Under the pieces are notes generated by a model. The model did no database searches. It saw nothing but the letters and a program-made list of their open reading frames with translations, and had not been told where the DNA came from. This document shows, in pieces, positions 35,139-44,464 of a stretch of DNA of 64,000 bases (positions within the stretch are counted from its first letter, which is position 1; each line of letters begins with the position of its first letter). The stretch lies in assembly GCF_014023125.1 (NCBI RefSeq), contig NZ_CP048914.1, forward strand, positions 1,020,698-1,084,697, written 5' to 3'. The position numbers were made by a program, and so were the translations under genes. The stretch is from Candidatus Xianfuyuplasma coldseepsis (GTDB lineage: Bacteria > Bacillota_I > Bacilli_A > Izemoplasmatales > Izemoplasmataceae).

Positions 35139-37169
35139 ATGTTGGATTACAAGGACAATTATTTATTGAAGTTATTGATACAGGCAAACTATGATTTACG
35201 TGTTGATGACATTCAAAAACTGTTGGGTGTCTCCAAGCGAAGTGCATACTATAGTATCGAAAAGATTGACGAATTTCTGACGACTCAAGGATTACCAAAA
35301 CTGGTACACACAACCGACAAGGGAATCACGTTGAATCGAGAAACCAAAGATCGTTTTTCCAAAGACATCATGGACAGTATATCAGATGTCTATGTCTATA
35401 CGCCAAACGAGCGTGTAGCCATTGAAATTCTCGTGATTTTATGTCGAGACACTGAGATTAATATTTCATTTTTAGAATCATTGTTTCATGTTAGTCGCAA
35501 CACGATTATCAACGACCTAAAACAACTACGAAAAACACTGGGTGTATATAATCTATCCTTGGAGTATGATAATACACTAGGATACATAATTACCGGTTTA
35601 GAAACGCAGCGTCGCAGTGTCTTACATCATTATATATCACGATATGATTATGTTTTAAAAATGAAAATGTATCCCTTTTACAACGAGCAATCCTATGGAA
35701 CAATCAAATCCATTATGCGTCAACTAGAGTTGGACTTGCATATCACGTATGTTCATACATCAATTGAAAACTTATCTGTTTTAATTAGTATCATTAAAGA
35801 CAATCATTTTAATCCAGTAACCTTTCGCAATGAAGATGTCAAGCAAATCCAAGCATCGAATGAATATCAATTAACAAAGAAATACTTTGAAGGTGTTATA
35901 CCCGAAGCAGAGTACCTGTATATTGCTATCCATTTAATGGGACTTCGCTTGCATGTGGCCGATGAATATATCACCTATGAAGACGAGTATATTAAAGAAT
36001 TGGTCGCATTTCTAATTGATGAGTTTTCAAAAATTACATTAATTTATTTTGATGAGGATAACCAGCTATATAAGAGTCTATATTATCATATGAAGCAAAC
36101 CATCAACAGATTAAAATATGGAATCATCTATCAAAATAAGTTAAAAGAAGAGATATTTGAATCGTATCCCCAAGTATCCCAAATCACCAAAACGGTTTGT
36201 GACAAGTTGGAAGAAAAAATCGGTTATCCGATTAATGATGATGACGTCAGTTTTATCGCAATGCATTTTGGAAGTTCACTGAAACGGCAACAGCGTCACA
36301 TTCACAGCTTCTCAATTCTTCTTGTTTGTTTAAATGGTGTAGCATCATCCAAATTAATTCGTAAAGAGATTGAATTTATGTTTCCAAGCATCCATATCAT
36401 TGATGCTGTTAGTCTCGATGATGTTGCAACATATCAAGATGATGTCGATTACATCGTATCGACGATACCAATACATAATAAGGCGATTTTAGACCGGGTG
36501 ATTCAGGTCAACGGAATCTTGAATGACGTTGATAAAGATCACTTACGACAAATCTTTGGACGTCATATCACCGAACCAAACAAAAACTTAAGAGAACGCA
36601 TTATGGCGAAGATTAAACCATATATAAAACCACACAAGATTGACATGGTTGAACGATTAATCGAGCGAGAAATCATCAATAAAGAACCATTGATCAACAC
36701 GAATATAGAAAGGATGAGAAAACCGATGATGAAGGAGTTATTAACAGCCAAAACAATTATCCTTCAAGATCACGTGAAAACGTGGGAAGATGCGATTTGG
36801 CTGAGTGCTAAACCACTATTAGAGAGCAATAGTATTGAGGAACGATATGTTGAAAAAGTAATCGATAATGTCCATGAAATGGGACCATACATCGGCATCG
36901 CACCTGATGTTGCCATCTCACATGCACGTCCAGAAGATGGGGTACATCATCTTGGCATCTCTCTGTTGTTATTGCAACAACCAGTTTATCTTGCCAATCG
37001 TGATGATAAACCAGTACGAATTATGATTACTCTTGCTTCACCCGATAGTGAAATTCACCTTACTGCACTGCAACAACTTTCGGGGATGTTAATGGGTGGT
37101 TTAGATCAACTGCTTGCAGCAACATCAAAACAAGACATTCTTCAATTAGTAGATCAGTATTCAAAATAA
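35139..37169 (+). CDS. BglG/MtlR-type PTS regulator with EIIB-like and EIIA domains
   Basis: A 676-residue transcription activator. The ATG at 35139 follows AAAGGTG; longer starts lie upstream of that site. Order: two HTH units (residues 1-130), PRD1 and PRD2 with conserved His (about 190-385), an EIIB-like domain with CLNGVASSK (about 396), and a type-2 EIIA domain with the phosphorylation site ISHARPE (about 590-600). HPr/EI and EIIB phosphorylate such proteins to set activity. No separate EIIA gene is present, so the regulator may also feed phosphate to the transporter. It lies 15 nt before the EIIB gene. Confidence 0.88.
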   Translation: MLDYKDNYLLKLLIQANYDLRVDDIQKLLGVSKRSAYYSIEKIDEFLTTQGLPKLVHTTDKGITLNRETKDRFSKDIMDSISDVYVYTPNERVAIEILVILCRDTEINISFLESLFHVSRNTIINDLKQLRKTLGVYNLSLEYDNTLGYIITGLETQRRSVLHHYISRYDYVLKMKMYPFYNEQSYGTIKSIMRQLELDLHITYVHTSIENLSVLISIIKDNHFNPVTFRNEDVKQIQASNEYQLTKKYFEGVIPEAEYLYIAIHLMGLRLHVADEYITYEDEYIKELVAFLIDEFSKITLIYFDEDNQLYKSLYYHMKQTINRLKYGIIYQNKLKEEIFESYPQVSQITKTVCDKLEEKIGYPINDDDVSFIAMHFGSSLKRQQRHIHSFSILLVCLNGVASSKLIRKEIEFMFPSIHIIDAVSLDDVATYQDDVDYIVSTIPIHNKAILDRVIQVNGILNDVDKDHLRQIFGRHITEPNKNLRERIMAKIKPYIKPHKIDMVERLIEREIINKEPLINTNIERMRKPMMKELLTAKTIILQDHVKTWEDAIWLSAKPLLESNSIEERYVEKVIDNVHEMGPYIGIAPDVAISHARPEDGVHHLGISLLLLQQPVYLANRDDKPVRIMITLASPDSEIHLTALQQLSGMLMGGLDQLLAATSKQDILQLVDQYSK

Positions 37170-37184
37170 AAAAAGGAGATTATT

Positions 37185-37457
37185 ATGAAAAAAATTGTTT
37201 GTATTTGTGGAAACGGGCTAGGAAGTAGTTTTTTATTAGAAATGAATGTAAAAGCAGTATTAAAAGACATGGGTGTATCAGGAGTTGAAGTGGAACACTC
37301 CGATATGGGAAGTGCATATCAAGGTATGGCAGATGTGATTGTTTGCGCCGCAGATTTGGAAAACAATATTAAGCGTTTTGGTGAAACAATTTCATTAAAA
37401 AACATTATGGATAAAACAGAACTAAAAGAGAAAATTATCGCATTCATGAACAAGTAA
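37185..37457 (+). CDS. PTS EIIB component (ascorbate/SgaB type)
   Basis: A 90-residue protein with AAAGGAG upstream. The phosphate loop is CICGNGLGSS, with Cys8 the phosphorylated residue. It carries phosphate from EIIA to sugar bound by the EIIC at 37515. By family (ulaB/sgaB) the substrate could be ascorbate or a pentitol-like sugar, but no catabolic ula gene is nearby, so the substrate is open. Confidence 0.88.
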   Translation: MKKIVCICGNGLGSSFLLEMNVKAVLKDMGVSGVEVEHSDMGSAYQGMADVIVCAADLENNIKRFGETISLKNIMDKTELKEKIIAFMNK

Positions 37458-37466
37458 CGGCTTTTC

Positions 37467-37484
37467 CCAAGATCGATATCTTGG
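37467..37484 (+). other. Intercistronic hairpin between EIIB and EIIC
   Basis: CCAAGAT(37467-37473) and ATCTTGG(37478-37484) form a short stem without a T tract. It may set processing or relative expression. Confidence 0.4.
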
Positions 37485-37514
37485 ACAAAAAAAATATGTA
37501 TAAAGGAGAGAAAC

Positions 37515-38861
37515 ATGAGTTCAGTTATTAGTTTTATTTCAGAATTACTCAGTAGTCCTCAAATCTTATTAGGACTCATCGTACTCGTTGGTTTGGCAGC
37601 ACAACGCAAACCATTTAATGAAGTAGTACGAGGAACATTGAAAGCAATTTTAGGATTTGTAATTATTGGTGCAGGAGCCGGGATTTTAGTCGGATCATTA
37701 GACTATTTTGGTCAGTTATTTCAAGAAGCATTTAGCTTAACCGGTGTCGTACCAAATAACGAAGCCATTGTTGCAACTGCATTAGAAGACTATGCAACCT
37801 ATACCGCAGGAATTATGATAATCGGTATGGCTGCAAACATCTTAATCGCACGCTTTTCTCGATTAAAATACATCTTCTTAACAGGACATCACACATTATT
37901 CATGGCAGCATTAATTGCCGTTGTATTAAAAGTTGCTGGTTTAGAAGGAGTACTTCTTTACGTACTTGGTGGAATGGCACTTGGATTAACAATGGTATTG
38001 TTCCCAGCGCTCGGACAACGGTACATGAAAGAAGTTACAGGGTCTGAAGACATTGCACTTGGACACTTCTCAACTGCAACGTACTTCTTAAGTGGATTAA
38101 GCGGTAAGCTGTTTGGTAAAGGTTCAAAATCAACAGAAGAAATGAACTTCCCACAATCCTTATCATTCTTGCGAGATTCAAGTGTAGCAATTGCTCTTAC
38201 CATGTTGATAATGTATGTCATCACAACCTTATTCGCAGGGCCACAATTTGTTGCTGATGAACTTGGCGTAACAGACAACTATCTTGTCTTCGCATTCATT
38301 CAATCATTAACCTTCGCAGCAGGAGTCTACATTGTACTTCAAGGTGTCCGTATGGTTATATCAGAAATCGTCCCAGCATTCAAAGGGTGGTCTGACAAGA
38401 TTGTCCCCGATGCAAAACCTGCATTGGACTGTCCAATCGTATTCCCATATGCACCAAATGCCGTGTTAATTGGATTCGTTGTATCCTTCATCGGTGGTAT
38501 CATCGGAATGGGTATCTTAATCCTTGTTGGTGGGATCGTCATCCTTCCAGGAATTATCCCACACTTCTTCTTAGGAGCAACTGCTGGAGTATTTGGTAAT
38601 GCTACAGGAGGACGCCGTGGAGCCGTTATTGGATCCTTTGTCAATGGTATTGCAATTTCATTCTTACCACTCCTCTTATTACCAATCTTAGGAGATTTAG
38701 GATTTGAAAATACAACCTTCGGAGATGCGGACTTTGTCGTCGTAGGATCCATCCTTGGTTTATTCGCTGGATGGGGTAAATGGGTATTAGCTGCATTGAT
38801 TGGTGTACTCTTCGCCATTCCGTTTGTAGATGCAGTCCTCAACAAAGAAAAAACCGTATAA
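37515..38861 (+). CDS. PTS EIIC permease of the UlaA/SgaT family
   Basis: A 448-residue integral membrane protein with about ten hydrophobic segments. Recognisable stretches include LVGLAAQRKPFNEVVRGTLK and LTGHHTLFMAALIAV, typical of UlaA-family permeases. It transports and phosphorylates sugar with EIIB. AAAGGAG precedes the ATG. Substrate not fixed by sequence. Confidence 0.9.
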   Translation: MSSVISFISELLSSPQILLGLIVLVGLAAQRKPFNEVVRGTLKAILGFVIIGAGAGILVGSLDYFGQLFQEAFSLTGVVPNNEAIVATALEDYATYTAGIMIIGMAANILIARFSRLKYIFLTGHHTLFMAALIAVVLKVAGLEGVLLYVLGGMALGLTMVLFPALGQRYMKEVTGSEDIALGHFSTATYFLSGLSGKLFGKGSKSTEEMNFPQSLSFLRDSSVAIALTMLIMYVITTLFAGPQFVADELGVTDNYLVFAFIQSLTFAAGVYIVLQGVRMVISEIVPAFKGWSDKIVPDAKPALDCPIVFPYAPNAVLIGFVVSFIGGIIGMGILILVGGIVILPGIIPHFFLGATAGVFGNATGGRRGAVIGSFVNGIAISFLPLLLLPILGDLGFENTTFGDADFVVVGSILGLFAGWGKWVLAALIGVLFAIPFVDAVLNKEKTV

Positions 38862-38866
38862 TAATG

Positions 38867-38886
38867 AAGGGGAGAATTCTCCCCTT
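38867..38886 (+). other. Palindrome between EIIC and HPr genes
   Basis: AAGGGGAGAATTCTCCCCTT is a perfect palindrome followed by TATG rather than a T run. It is likely a partial terminator or an RNA-stability element. Confidence 0.45.
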
Positions 38887-38925
38887 TATGATTCATATCA
38901 GAGCGATATTGAAAGGAGGATGAAC

Positions 38926-39189
38926 ATGAAAAGACAATATACTGTAATCGATGAAGCCGGGTTGCATGCTAGACCTGTCAGTCTCCTTGTTGCAAAAGCA
39001 TCATCACATCCCAACGAGATAACAATGTGGTACAAGGACAAACCGTACACAATGAAGTCAATCCTAATGATTATGAGCCTTAGTGTCCAACAACACGATC
39101 AGTTCTCGATTGAGGTGCAAGGAGATAACGCCGAAGAGATCTTAGATTCTTTGGAAGCCATTTTAAAAGAAAACAAGCTTGCTTCATAG
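38926..39189 (+). CDS. ptsH: HPr-type phosphocarrier protein
   Basis: An 87-residue protein; the ATG at 38926 follows AAAGGAGG. The active site GLHARP has His14 and the regulatory Ser45 (MKSI, equivalent to Ser46) is present, so both EI phosphorylation and HPr-kinase control are possible. As the last gene of a PTS operon it may be a dedicated HPr; whether another ptsH exists cannot be seen here. Confidence 0.9.
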   Translation: MKRQYTVIDEAGLHARPVSLLVAKASSHPNEITMWYKDKPYTMKSILMIMSLSVQQHDQFSIEVQGDNAEEILDSLEAILKENKLAS

Positions 39190-39233
39190 ACAACATATAC
39201 CAGTCGAATCGAATTATGATTATAGTAAATAGA

Positions 39234-39265
39234 AAGACGGACGTAATTGTCCGTCTTCATTTTTT
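39234..39265. terminator. Bidirectional terminator between HPr and GtrA genes
   Basis: AAGACGGAC(39234-39242) pairs with GTCCGTCTT(39249-39257), followed by CATTTTTT; A residues upstream serve the other strand. Confidence 0.85.
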
Positions 39266-39631
39266 ATAGATATAATATTTGTTATACAAGAAAGCAAACG
39301 ATAGATTGATAATCATTGTCATCCCAAGAACCAGATATTCGTTCCAACTGTTTTTTGTCAACACATCACCAAATATCGTTGATAGAGGAATAAAAAATAC
39401 GTAAAATAGCATTAACTTCATCACCATAGTTCGAAACAATAAATCGGATTGAAATGTATATTTACGGTTCCAATACGTATTCCATATAACGAGGGAAATT
39501 ATCGATGGAACATAAGCCAACCAGTATCCAAAATGAAACAGCTCGAACAACAGTACAAAAACAAGAAACTGAACAAGTCCAGCACTTGCAGAGAAGATAA
39601 TAAATAGAAGAAGTTGTCGTCGTTGCTTCAT
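39257..39631 (-). CDS. GtrA-family membrane protein
   Basis: A 124-residue protein with four membrane segments. The ATG at 39631 follows AGGTG. Sequence marks: LVQFLVFVLLFE, SIISLVIWNTYWNRKYTF and the C-terminal LYNKYYIYKK fit the GtrA/DPMS family, which flips lipid-linked sugars for surface glycans. The partner glycosyltransferase is not in the window. Confidence 0.82.
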   Translation of the reverse strand: MKQRRQLLLFIIFSASAGLVQFLVFVLLFELFHFGYWLAYVPSIISLVIWNTYWNRKYTFQSDLLFRTMVMKLMLFYVFFIPLSTIFGDVLTKNSWNEYLVLGMTMIINLSFAFLYNKYYIYKK

Positions 39632-39748
39632 AAAATCACCTGATATCATAGGTAGTATCTACGATGCTGAATCCTACTGGTACCATAGTATGATATACTT
39701 CAGCAACCATGTCCCTATTCTATCATTAATTATTTGAGATAACCAGAT

Positions 39749-39808
39749 AATAATACCTTCAAAGCATGTTTGTCTTACTAAATTCACATCATCTTTGAAG
39801 GTATTATT
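39749..39808. repeat. Perfect 16-bp inverted repeat
   Basis: AATAATACCTTCAAAG(39749-39764) and CTTTGAAGGTATTATT(39793-39808) are exact inverted copies with a 28-nt spacer. There is no T tract on either side, so it is not a clear terminator. Confidence 0.6.
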
Positions 39809-39863
39809 GCCTTACTTAAATTACATCATCTTTTTTTTAATCCAATCATATCATCAGTAACCA

Positions 39864-42035
39864 TCAGTTGTTCACAACAATAACTCGACGATTTCCTGTT
39901 GGATCCCACCGATAGTACGAATCTGCTGATGGAGTTGATATTGCCCATGTCGTAACATTAGGCACGTCTACATAGCCTAAGACAGGAACAATTAAATCCA
40001 ATCTTCCTGTTGCAACATAGCGATAATAACTATGTACGGTAGATCCATTGTATGCTGTATAGTCGCTGTATGTGACCTGATAATCAACATAATAGTCACC
40101 TTCGTTTCCATCTGAGTTGCTCACGGCCCATTCGGAACCCGATGTATATCCTACCGTTTTAAAATAATCGCCTGCATAACTAGTTACCTTGTAGTAATAT
40201 GCATTATCGGTATTACGAACATCATATTTATCTGGGTAGTTATATCGGTATAGCGTTGTATCTCCGATGTAAGAATAGCCATATTTATACTCGTAGCGAT
40301 CGTAGTTATTGTCCTTGCCTACATCACTACTGGAACCTTCATCGAAGTATCGACAGAAGACACTACCGATTTTTTCATCAATATAGTTCCAATCACCACC
40401 GAAGCTCGTATCGTTTTGGTACTTTTGGAAACATACTTTGTCGTATAACTCGTACTTTTTGTAACTATAATGATATTCTCTAGTTGTTTCGTAATATGTC
40501 TTACGATACGTTGAGTCTGTTACTACTTTCGTCGTGTGGGGACTACTGAAATAGGTAGCTCCTAGACTGGTAATGTATGTATAACTGACATCTACGGGTT
40601 CATAGTGTTGGTATTGATATTCATTCTCTACATAAAACGATACTGGATTATTGGTTGATTCCTCATACTCATTGTTAGTAGATACCCGTAAATACCGTGA
40701 TGCGTTATCGGTATAATTCATTTGCATCGGACGATCGATATGTCGGAGTTGAGATGCATATCGAATCGAATCATACAATTCATTTTCAGTGATGTATCGG
40801 ATATTTCCTGTGGCCTTGAATGTGTGATAGGAGTAACTGCTTCCATCACAGTCATTGTATAAGTTACTGGCCGGTATGGTACCATTACAAACTACTTGTT
40901 CGGTTCTGGGATCAAAGTTTGACTCATATAATTTATCTGTCTCACTGTGAGTAAATAACAAACCGAATGTTTTTGAAGTAATGAGGATTTCTCGTGCGCG
41001 TTCCGGTGTTAATGGATTCCAGTTTTCATCCAACCTTGGGACTTCGATATGATTTAGCATAAGGTAATCAATACGAATGTTTTTGCCCCAATTATCGACA
41101 CTAGGAACAAATAACTGCTCAATCTCAGTTAAGTTTTCAACAATTTCATTGCAATACTGATAGAGATACAGTTCATTGATAGCGTTTAATAACTCATAAA
41201 TGAACTCGAATGTAACAACGATTGGTCCTATCACAGGCAATGCCTTAAGGGTATCAATAATAACACCAGTTGCAAGATCAAGAGCGATATCTGTCACGTG
41301 TTCAGCAAACGACGATTGCATATATTGAACTGCAGCAGCAAATATATCCTCTTCATTAAATACCCAACCAACACTCCACATATCTTCGGAATAAGATTGT
41401 AAGAACACCTCACAGATATCTTCGGCAAACTCACCAACATGATCTTCAAAATAATCACAGGTTTTATCCTCAACAGCACCCACTAGGTATTGGGCAACCC
41501 CTTCAACATTACCATTTGCAAAGAAATCATATAACATATTTGCGCCACCATTGATTGGATCAGATACGTTTTCTGGCAAATATGCTGTAGCTGCGTTAAT
41601 CAGACTTTCAGCCATCGCATCTTGATGATCTTTACCCTCATCTTGAACCAGTTCCATATAATAACTTAAGATTAACTTAACTTGACTATATATTTCTGGA
41701 TCAAAACGGATAATTTGCGACTTATAGTACCCATAATACTGGCCATTATAAGTAACCGTAGGCAAATAGTCATAAACGGTAGCTGAATGAACATTGTTAT
41801 ATCCAGGTACCATATCATTTAAGTACCCGTTAATAAAATCATACTCCCATTCAACGGCTGCATAAGTGCCATTCACAACAGAAGCATCGTTGATATCGAC
41901 AGATGGTGAGGTATCACCACCCATACACATTTCTGGATCAAAGTAACACTCATCTACAATTGCTTGGACATCACGTGGTTTACTGAAGCTAAGGGCAATA
42001 ACTGTCAGTAATAAAATCATACAAATTCGTTTCAT
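39864..42035 (-). CDS. Large exported Tyr-rich protein of unknown family
   Basis: A 723-residue secreted protein with a signal peptide (residues 1-25, ending VQA). A helical N-terminal half contains a hydrophobic stretch at about 255-285 (GVIIDTLKALPVIGPIVVTF) like those in pore-forming or polymorphic-toxin proteins. The C-terminal half is beta-rich and unusually Tyr/Ser/Asp-rich, with paired cysteines (CNGTIPASNLYNDC). There is no lipobox or cell-wall anchor. No family recognised; toxin-like function is only a suggestion. Confidence 0.7.
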   Translation of the reverse strand: MKRICMILLLTVIALSFSKPRDVQAIVDECYFDPEMCMGGDTSPSVDINDASVVNGTYAAVEWEYDFINGYLNDMVPGYNNVHSATVYDYLPTVTYNGQYYGYYKSQIIRFDPEIYSQVKLILSYYMELVQDEGKDHQDAMAESLINAATAYLPENVSDPINGGANMLYDFFANGNVEGVAQYLVGAVEDKTCDYFEDHVGEFAEDICEVFLQSYSEDMWSVGWVFNEEDIFAAAVQYMQSSFAEHVTDIALDLATGVIIDTLKALPVIGPIVVTFEFIYELLNAINELYLYQYCNEIVENLTEIEQLFVPSVDNWGKNIRIDYLMLNHIEVPRLDENWNPLTPERAREILITSKTFGLLFTHSETDKLYESNFDPRTEQVVCNGTIPASNLYNDCDGSSYSYHTFKATGNIRYITENELYDSIRYASQLRHIDRPMQMNYTDNASRYLRVSTNNEYEESTNNPVSFYVENEYQYQHYEPVDVSYTYITSLGATYFSSPHTTKVVTDSTYRKTYYETTREYHYSYKKYELYDKVCFQKYQNDTSFGGDWNYIDEKIGSVFCRYFDEGSSSDVGKDNNYDRYEYKYGYSYIGDTTLYRYNYPDKYDVRNTDNAYYYKVTSYAGDYFKTVGYTSGSEWAVSNSDGNEGDYYVDYQVTYSDYTAYNGSTVHSYYRYVATGRLDLIVPVLGYVDVPNVTTWAISTPSADSYYRWDPTGNRRVIVVNN

Positions 42036-42400
42036 ATTTCACTTCCCTTTCATAGTTTTATAATTAAACTATATCACATCATTTGACGTAAGAAAAAGAC
42101 CATATATGAACCAATGTTTAATTGATTTTGCCCTATAAACGCTGCTACAAAAGTACACTTCACCCGTTCTTCATCATGGTTTCTAATGTCTAGATTCGAG
42201 ATGTAATACTTGTTGAATCAACGTGTTTTTATATATTCTCTTACATAACTATAATCGGTATAAAACGATGACAAATTTTTGGAAAGATATACTTTTTTAT
42301 GATAAATATTATCGACGTTTGTAGACTGTAGTTTTAGACAATCATCCAGTCGTTTAAAATGCCTTTAAATCATCGTTTTTTCGAAACTTAAATCACTTAC
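42036..42400. other. Intergenic region without recognisable gene
   Basis: About 365 bases, AT-rich. I see no frame with a ribosome site and no clear repeat. The promoter of the exported-protein gene (minus strand) should lie at its left side. Confidence 0.5.
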
Positions 42401-42402
42401 AA

Positions 42403-42437
42403 AAAGAACACGTTCATGATCAACGTGTTCTTTTTTT
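42403..42437. terminator. Strong terminator after the 42438 gene
   Basis: AAGAACACGTT and AACGTGTTCTT form an 11-bp stem around CATGATC, with A/T tracts on both sides. Confidence 0.85.
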
Positions 42438-44369
42438 CTAGTCTTGGATAATCCATTGATAGATTTGTATAAGGTTATTGATAAATAGATTCGCTTTATC
42501 CACGTTTGATGCTTCTGAGGATACATTCGAATAGAAGTGGATGACGTTGTTTGTTCCTGCTTCATAGTTTCCTTCCAACTCCAGTTCAATGTAGTATTGG
42601 AAACCATAATTCTCATCGACATAGTAGGTGTAATAATACGAGTAATCTGGACCAATCGTAATCGAACGATCGTAGTAGCGATACCCACCATCAACGATGG
42701 TATCGGTATCAATTGTGTAGGTGAATTCTTGTGTAACTAAATTGAAAGTATAGGTATATCCGGAAGATTCTTCCATCGTACACAGGTTGTCACTGCATGT
42801 ATACCCCATATCATTTAAACGTTCTAGAATGGTCGTCTCTTGATCAGGATCATCGGGATCGGTTACGGTTGCATCTTCGATCCATTTCGCATAGATAGTT
42901 GTATCAACATCGGGAGCTTCAACTGTGACATAAGACGTGCCAGATGAAATGATATCTACTGGAATAGTACACTCTTCATCCATGTACCATCCGCCAAATC
43001 TATATCCCGTTTTACTGGGATTATATACCGTAATATCATCCCCAGGATTCGCTTGGAACGTACCCCAGTCCCGTACTGGATTTTCCGAATAATCAAACAT
43101 ACCCGCATACCCACGCGCTGTCGATCCACCAAAGGTTTCAAACTCGACAAACACCATATTTGGTGCTTCGGTAAATAACGCATGTAGTACTAAATCTTCT
43201 CCCAAGGGTTGAGGGAAGTATACATACTCGCGGTAGATATTATAATTGTCCCCATAGACATGGGTGTACCACCAATTAAAGATGTATCCATCGCGCTCAA
43301 CGATCGGTAAATAATAGCTCTCGCCAATGTCAAAGAATAATTCTTCAATGATAATGTCCGAATATACTAAATAGACCGCAGTGAAATTAGGATCAAATTC
43401 CCATTGCGCATAAATCGTCATATTCTCATCTTCATCGGTATCAAAATGGTATTCATTTTGATAGGCGGGATCATTGTACCAACCAAGAAAGTTATGACCT
43501 TTTTTAATCGGTGTAGATGGCTCTAAGACGGGATACCCTTTCACCCGTAATTGGGAATCAATTAACGATCCACCATCGGTTTCAAAGGATACCGTATAGA
43601 AGTAATCAGCGATTGTTTCATAGCGCTCATAGAGTGTCATATGATTTGCAGGGAGCGGCTCTGATTCATCAAACTCCTCGGTAAAGGATGCATCTTTATA
43701 CCATCCGATAAACACATATCCCGTTCGTTCTTCCGCATCTGGCAACGTCATCGTATCACCTACTTCAAACAAATACGATGTCTCCACATCCATGGTTGTA
43801 ATCAAGTTCAAGGCATAGGTATCATTCTTCTCCCATACACCCTCAAGCGTCACATCCTCTTCGGGAAATGTGGTTTCAATATATAACGTTGTATCTCCTT
43901 GGATTTTCCACCCAAGGAAATCATAAAATAGATCGGAGAGTCCACTCGGTAATGTTAAGGGGTCTCCAGGCAATCCTATTAATTGAACGGGGGTGTCCCC
44001 GTACTCCGATTCAAACGTAATAATCACTGAATCTTCAGTGACTTCGGTCCATTTGGCATACAGTATAAGATCACTGGTAATCATCATTGTTGATTGAAAC
44101 GCCGTAGTAAATGATGCATCTTGATACCATCCTGAAAAGACATACCCGTCTTTCTCAGGAGTCGGAGGATTAATCGGATCCCCTTTTTCAATTGTGATGG
44201 CGGAAATTGTCGTCCCACCGTTACTTACATATGATACGGTGACATACTCCGTTGTCACCGTTGGATTTTTGTCGTCGTCATTGTTGGTTGGATCCAAACT
44301 ACCAGTATTCCCACATCCGACCAAACCAAGTAATAAATATAATACAATCAAACCCTTGCTGTGTTTCAT
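42438..44369 (-). CDS. Lipoprotein with six InlB-type repeats
   Basis: A 643-residue surface lipoprotein with a signal peptide ending LVGC. From about residue 45 to 490 it holds six Listeria-Bacteroides (InlB B) repeats, each closing with a GYxFxGWY pattern (DGYVFSGWYQD, TGYVFIGWYKD, KGHNFLGWYND, TGYRFGGWYMD; two are degenerate). The C-terminal 140 residues are a separate unit with one cysteine pair (CSDNLC). The repeats are beta-grasp binding units of surface proteins. A/G-rich ribosome site before the ATG. Likely adhesion. Confidence 0.82.
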   Translation of the reverse strand: MKHSKGLIVLYLLLGLVGCGNTGSLDPTNNDDDKNPTVTTEYVTVSYVSNGGTTISAITIEKGDPINPPTPEKDGYVFSGWYQDASFTTAFQSTMMITSDLILYAKWTEVTEDSVIITFESEYGDTPVQLIGLPGDPLTLPSGLSDLFYDFLGWKIQGDTTLYIETTFPEEDVTLEGVWEKNDTYALNLITTMDVETSYLFEVGDTMTLPDAEERTGYVFIGWYKDASFTEEFDESEPLPANHMTLYERYETIADYFYTVSFETDGGSLIDSQLRVKGYPVLEPSTPIKKGHNFLGWYNDPAYQNEYHFDTDEDENMTIYAQWEFDPNFTAVYLVYSDIIIEELFFDIGESYYLPIVERDGYIFNWWYTHVYGDNYNIYREYVYFPQPLGEDLVLHALFTEAPNMVFVEFETFGGSTARGYAGMFDYSENPVRDWGTFQANPGDDITVYNPSKTGYRFGGWYMDEECTIPVDIISSGTSYVTVEAPDVDTTIYAKWIEDATVTDPDDPDQETTILERLNDMGYTCSDNLCTMEESSGYTYTFNLVTQEFTYTIDTDTIVDGGYRYYDRSITIGPDYSYYYTYYVDENYGFQYYIELELEGNYEAGTNNVIHFYSNVSSEASNVDKANLFINNLIQIYQWIIQD

Positions 44370-44414
44370 ATTCCTCTTCCTTTCCTTTGTATCACTAGTT
44401 CTAGTTTATCAAAA

Positions 44415-44446
44415 AAACGCAGCCTTCAACAGTGAAAACTGCGTTT
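44415..44446. terminator. Terminator between the lipoprotein and methyltransferase genes
   Basis: AAACGCAG(44415-44422) pairs with CTGCGTTT(44439-44446), with an A tract at 44411-44417 that reads as T on the minus strand. Confidence 0.7.
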
Positions 44447-44464
44447 AATCGTGTTTTTTCTAAC

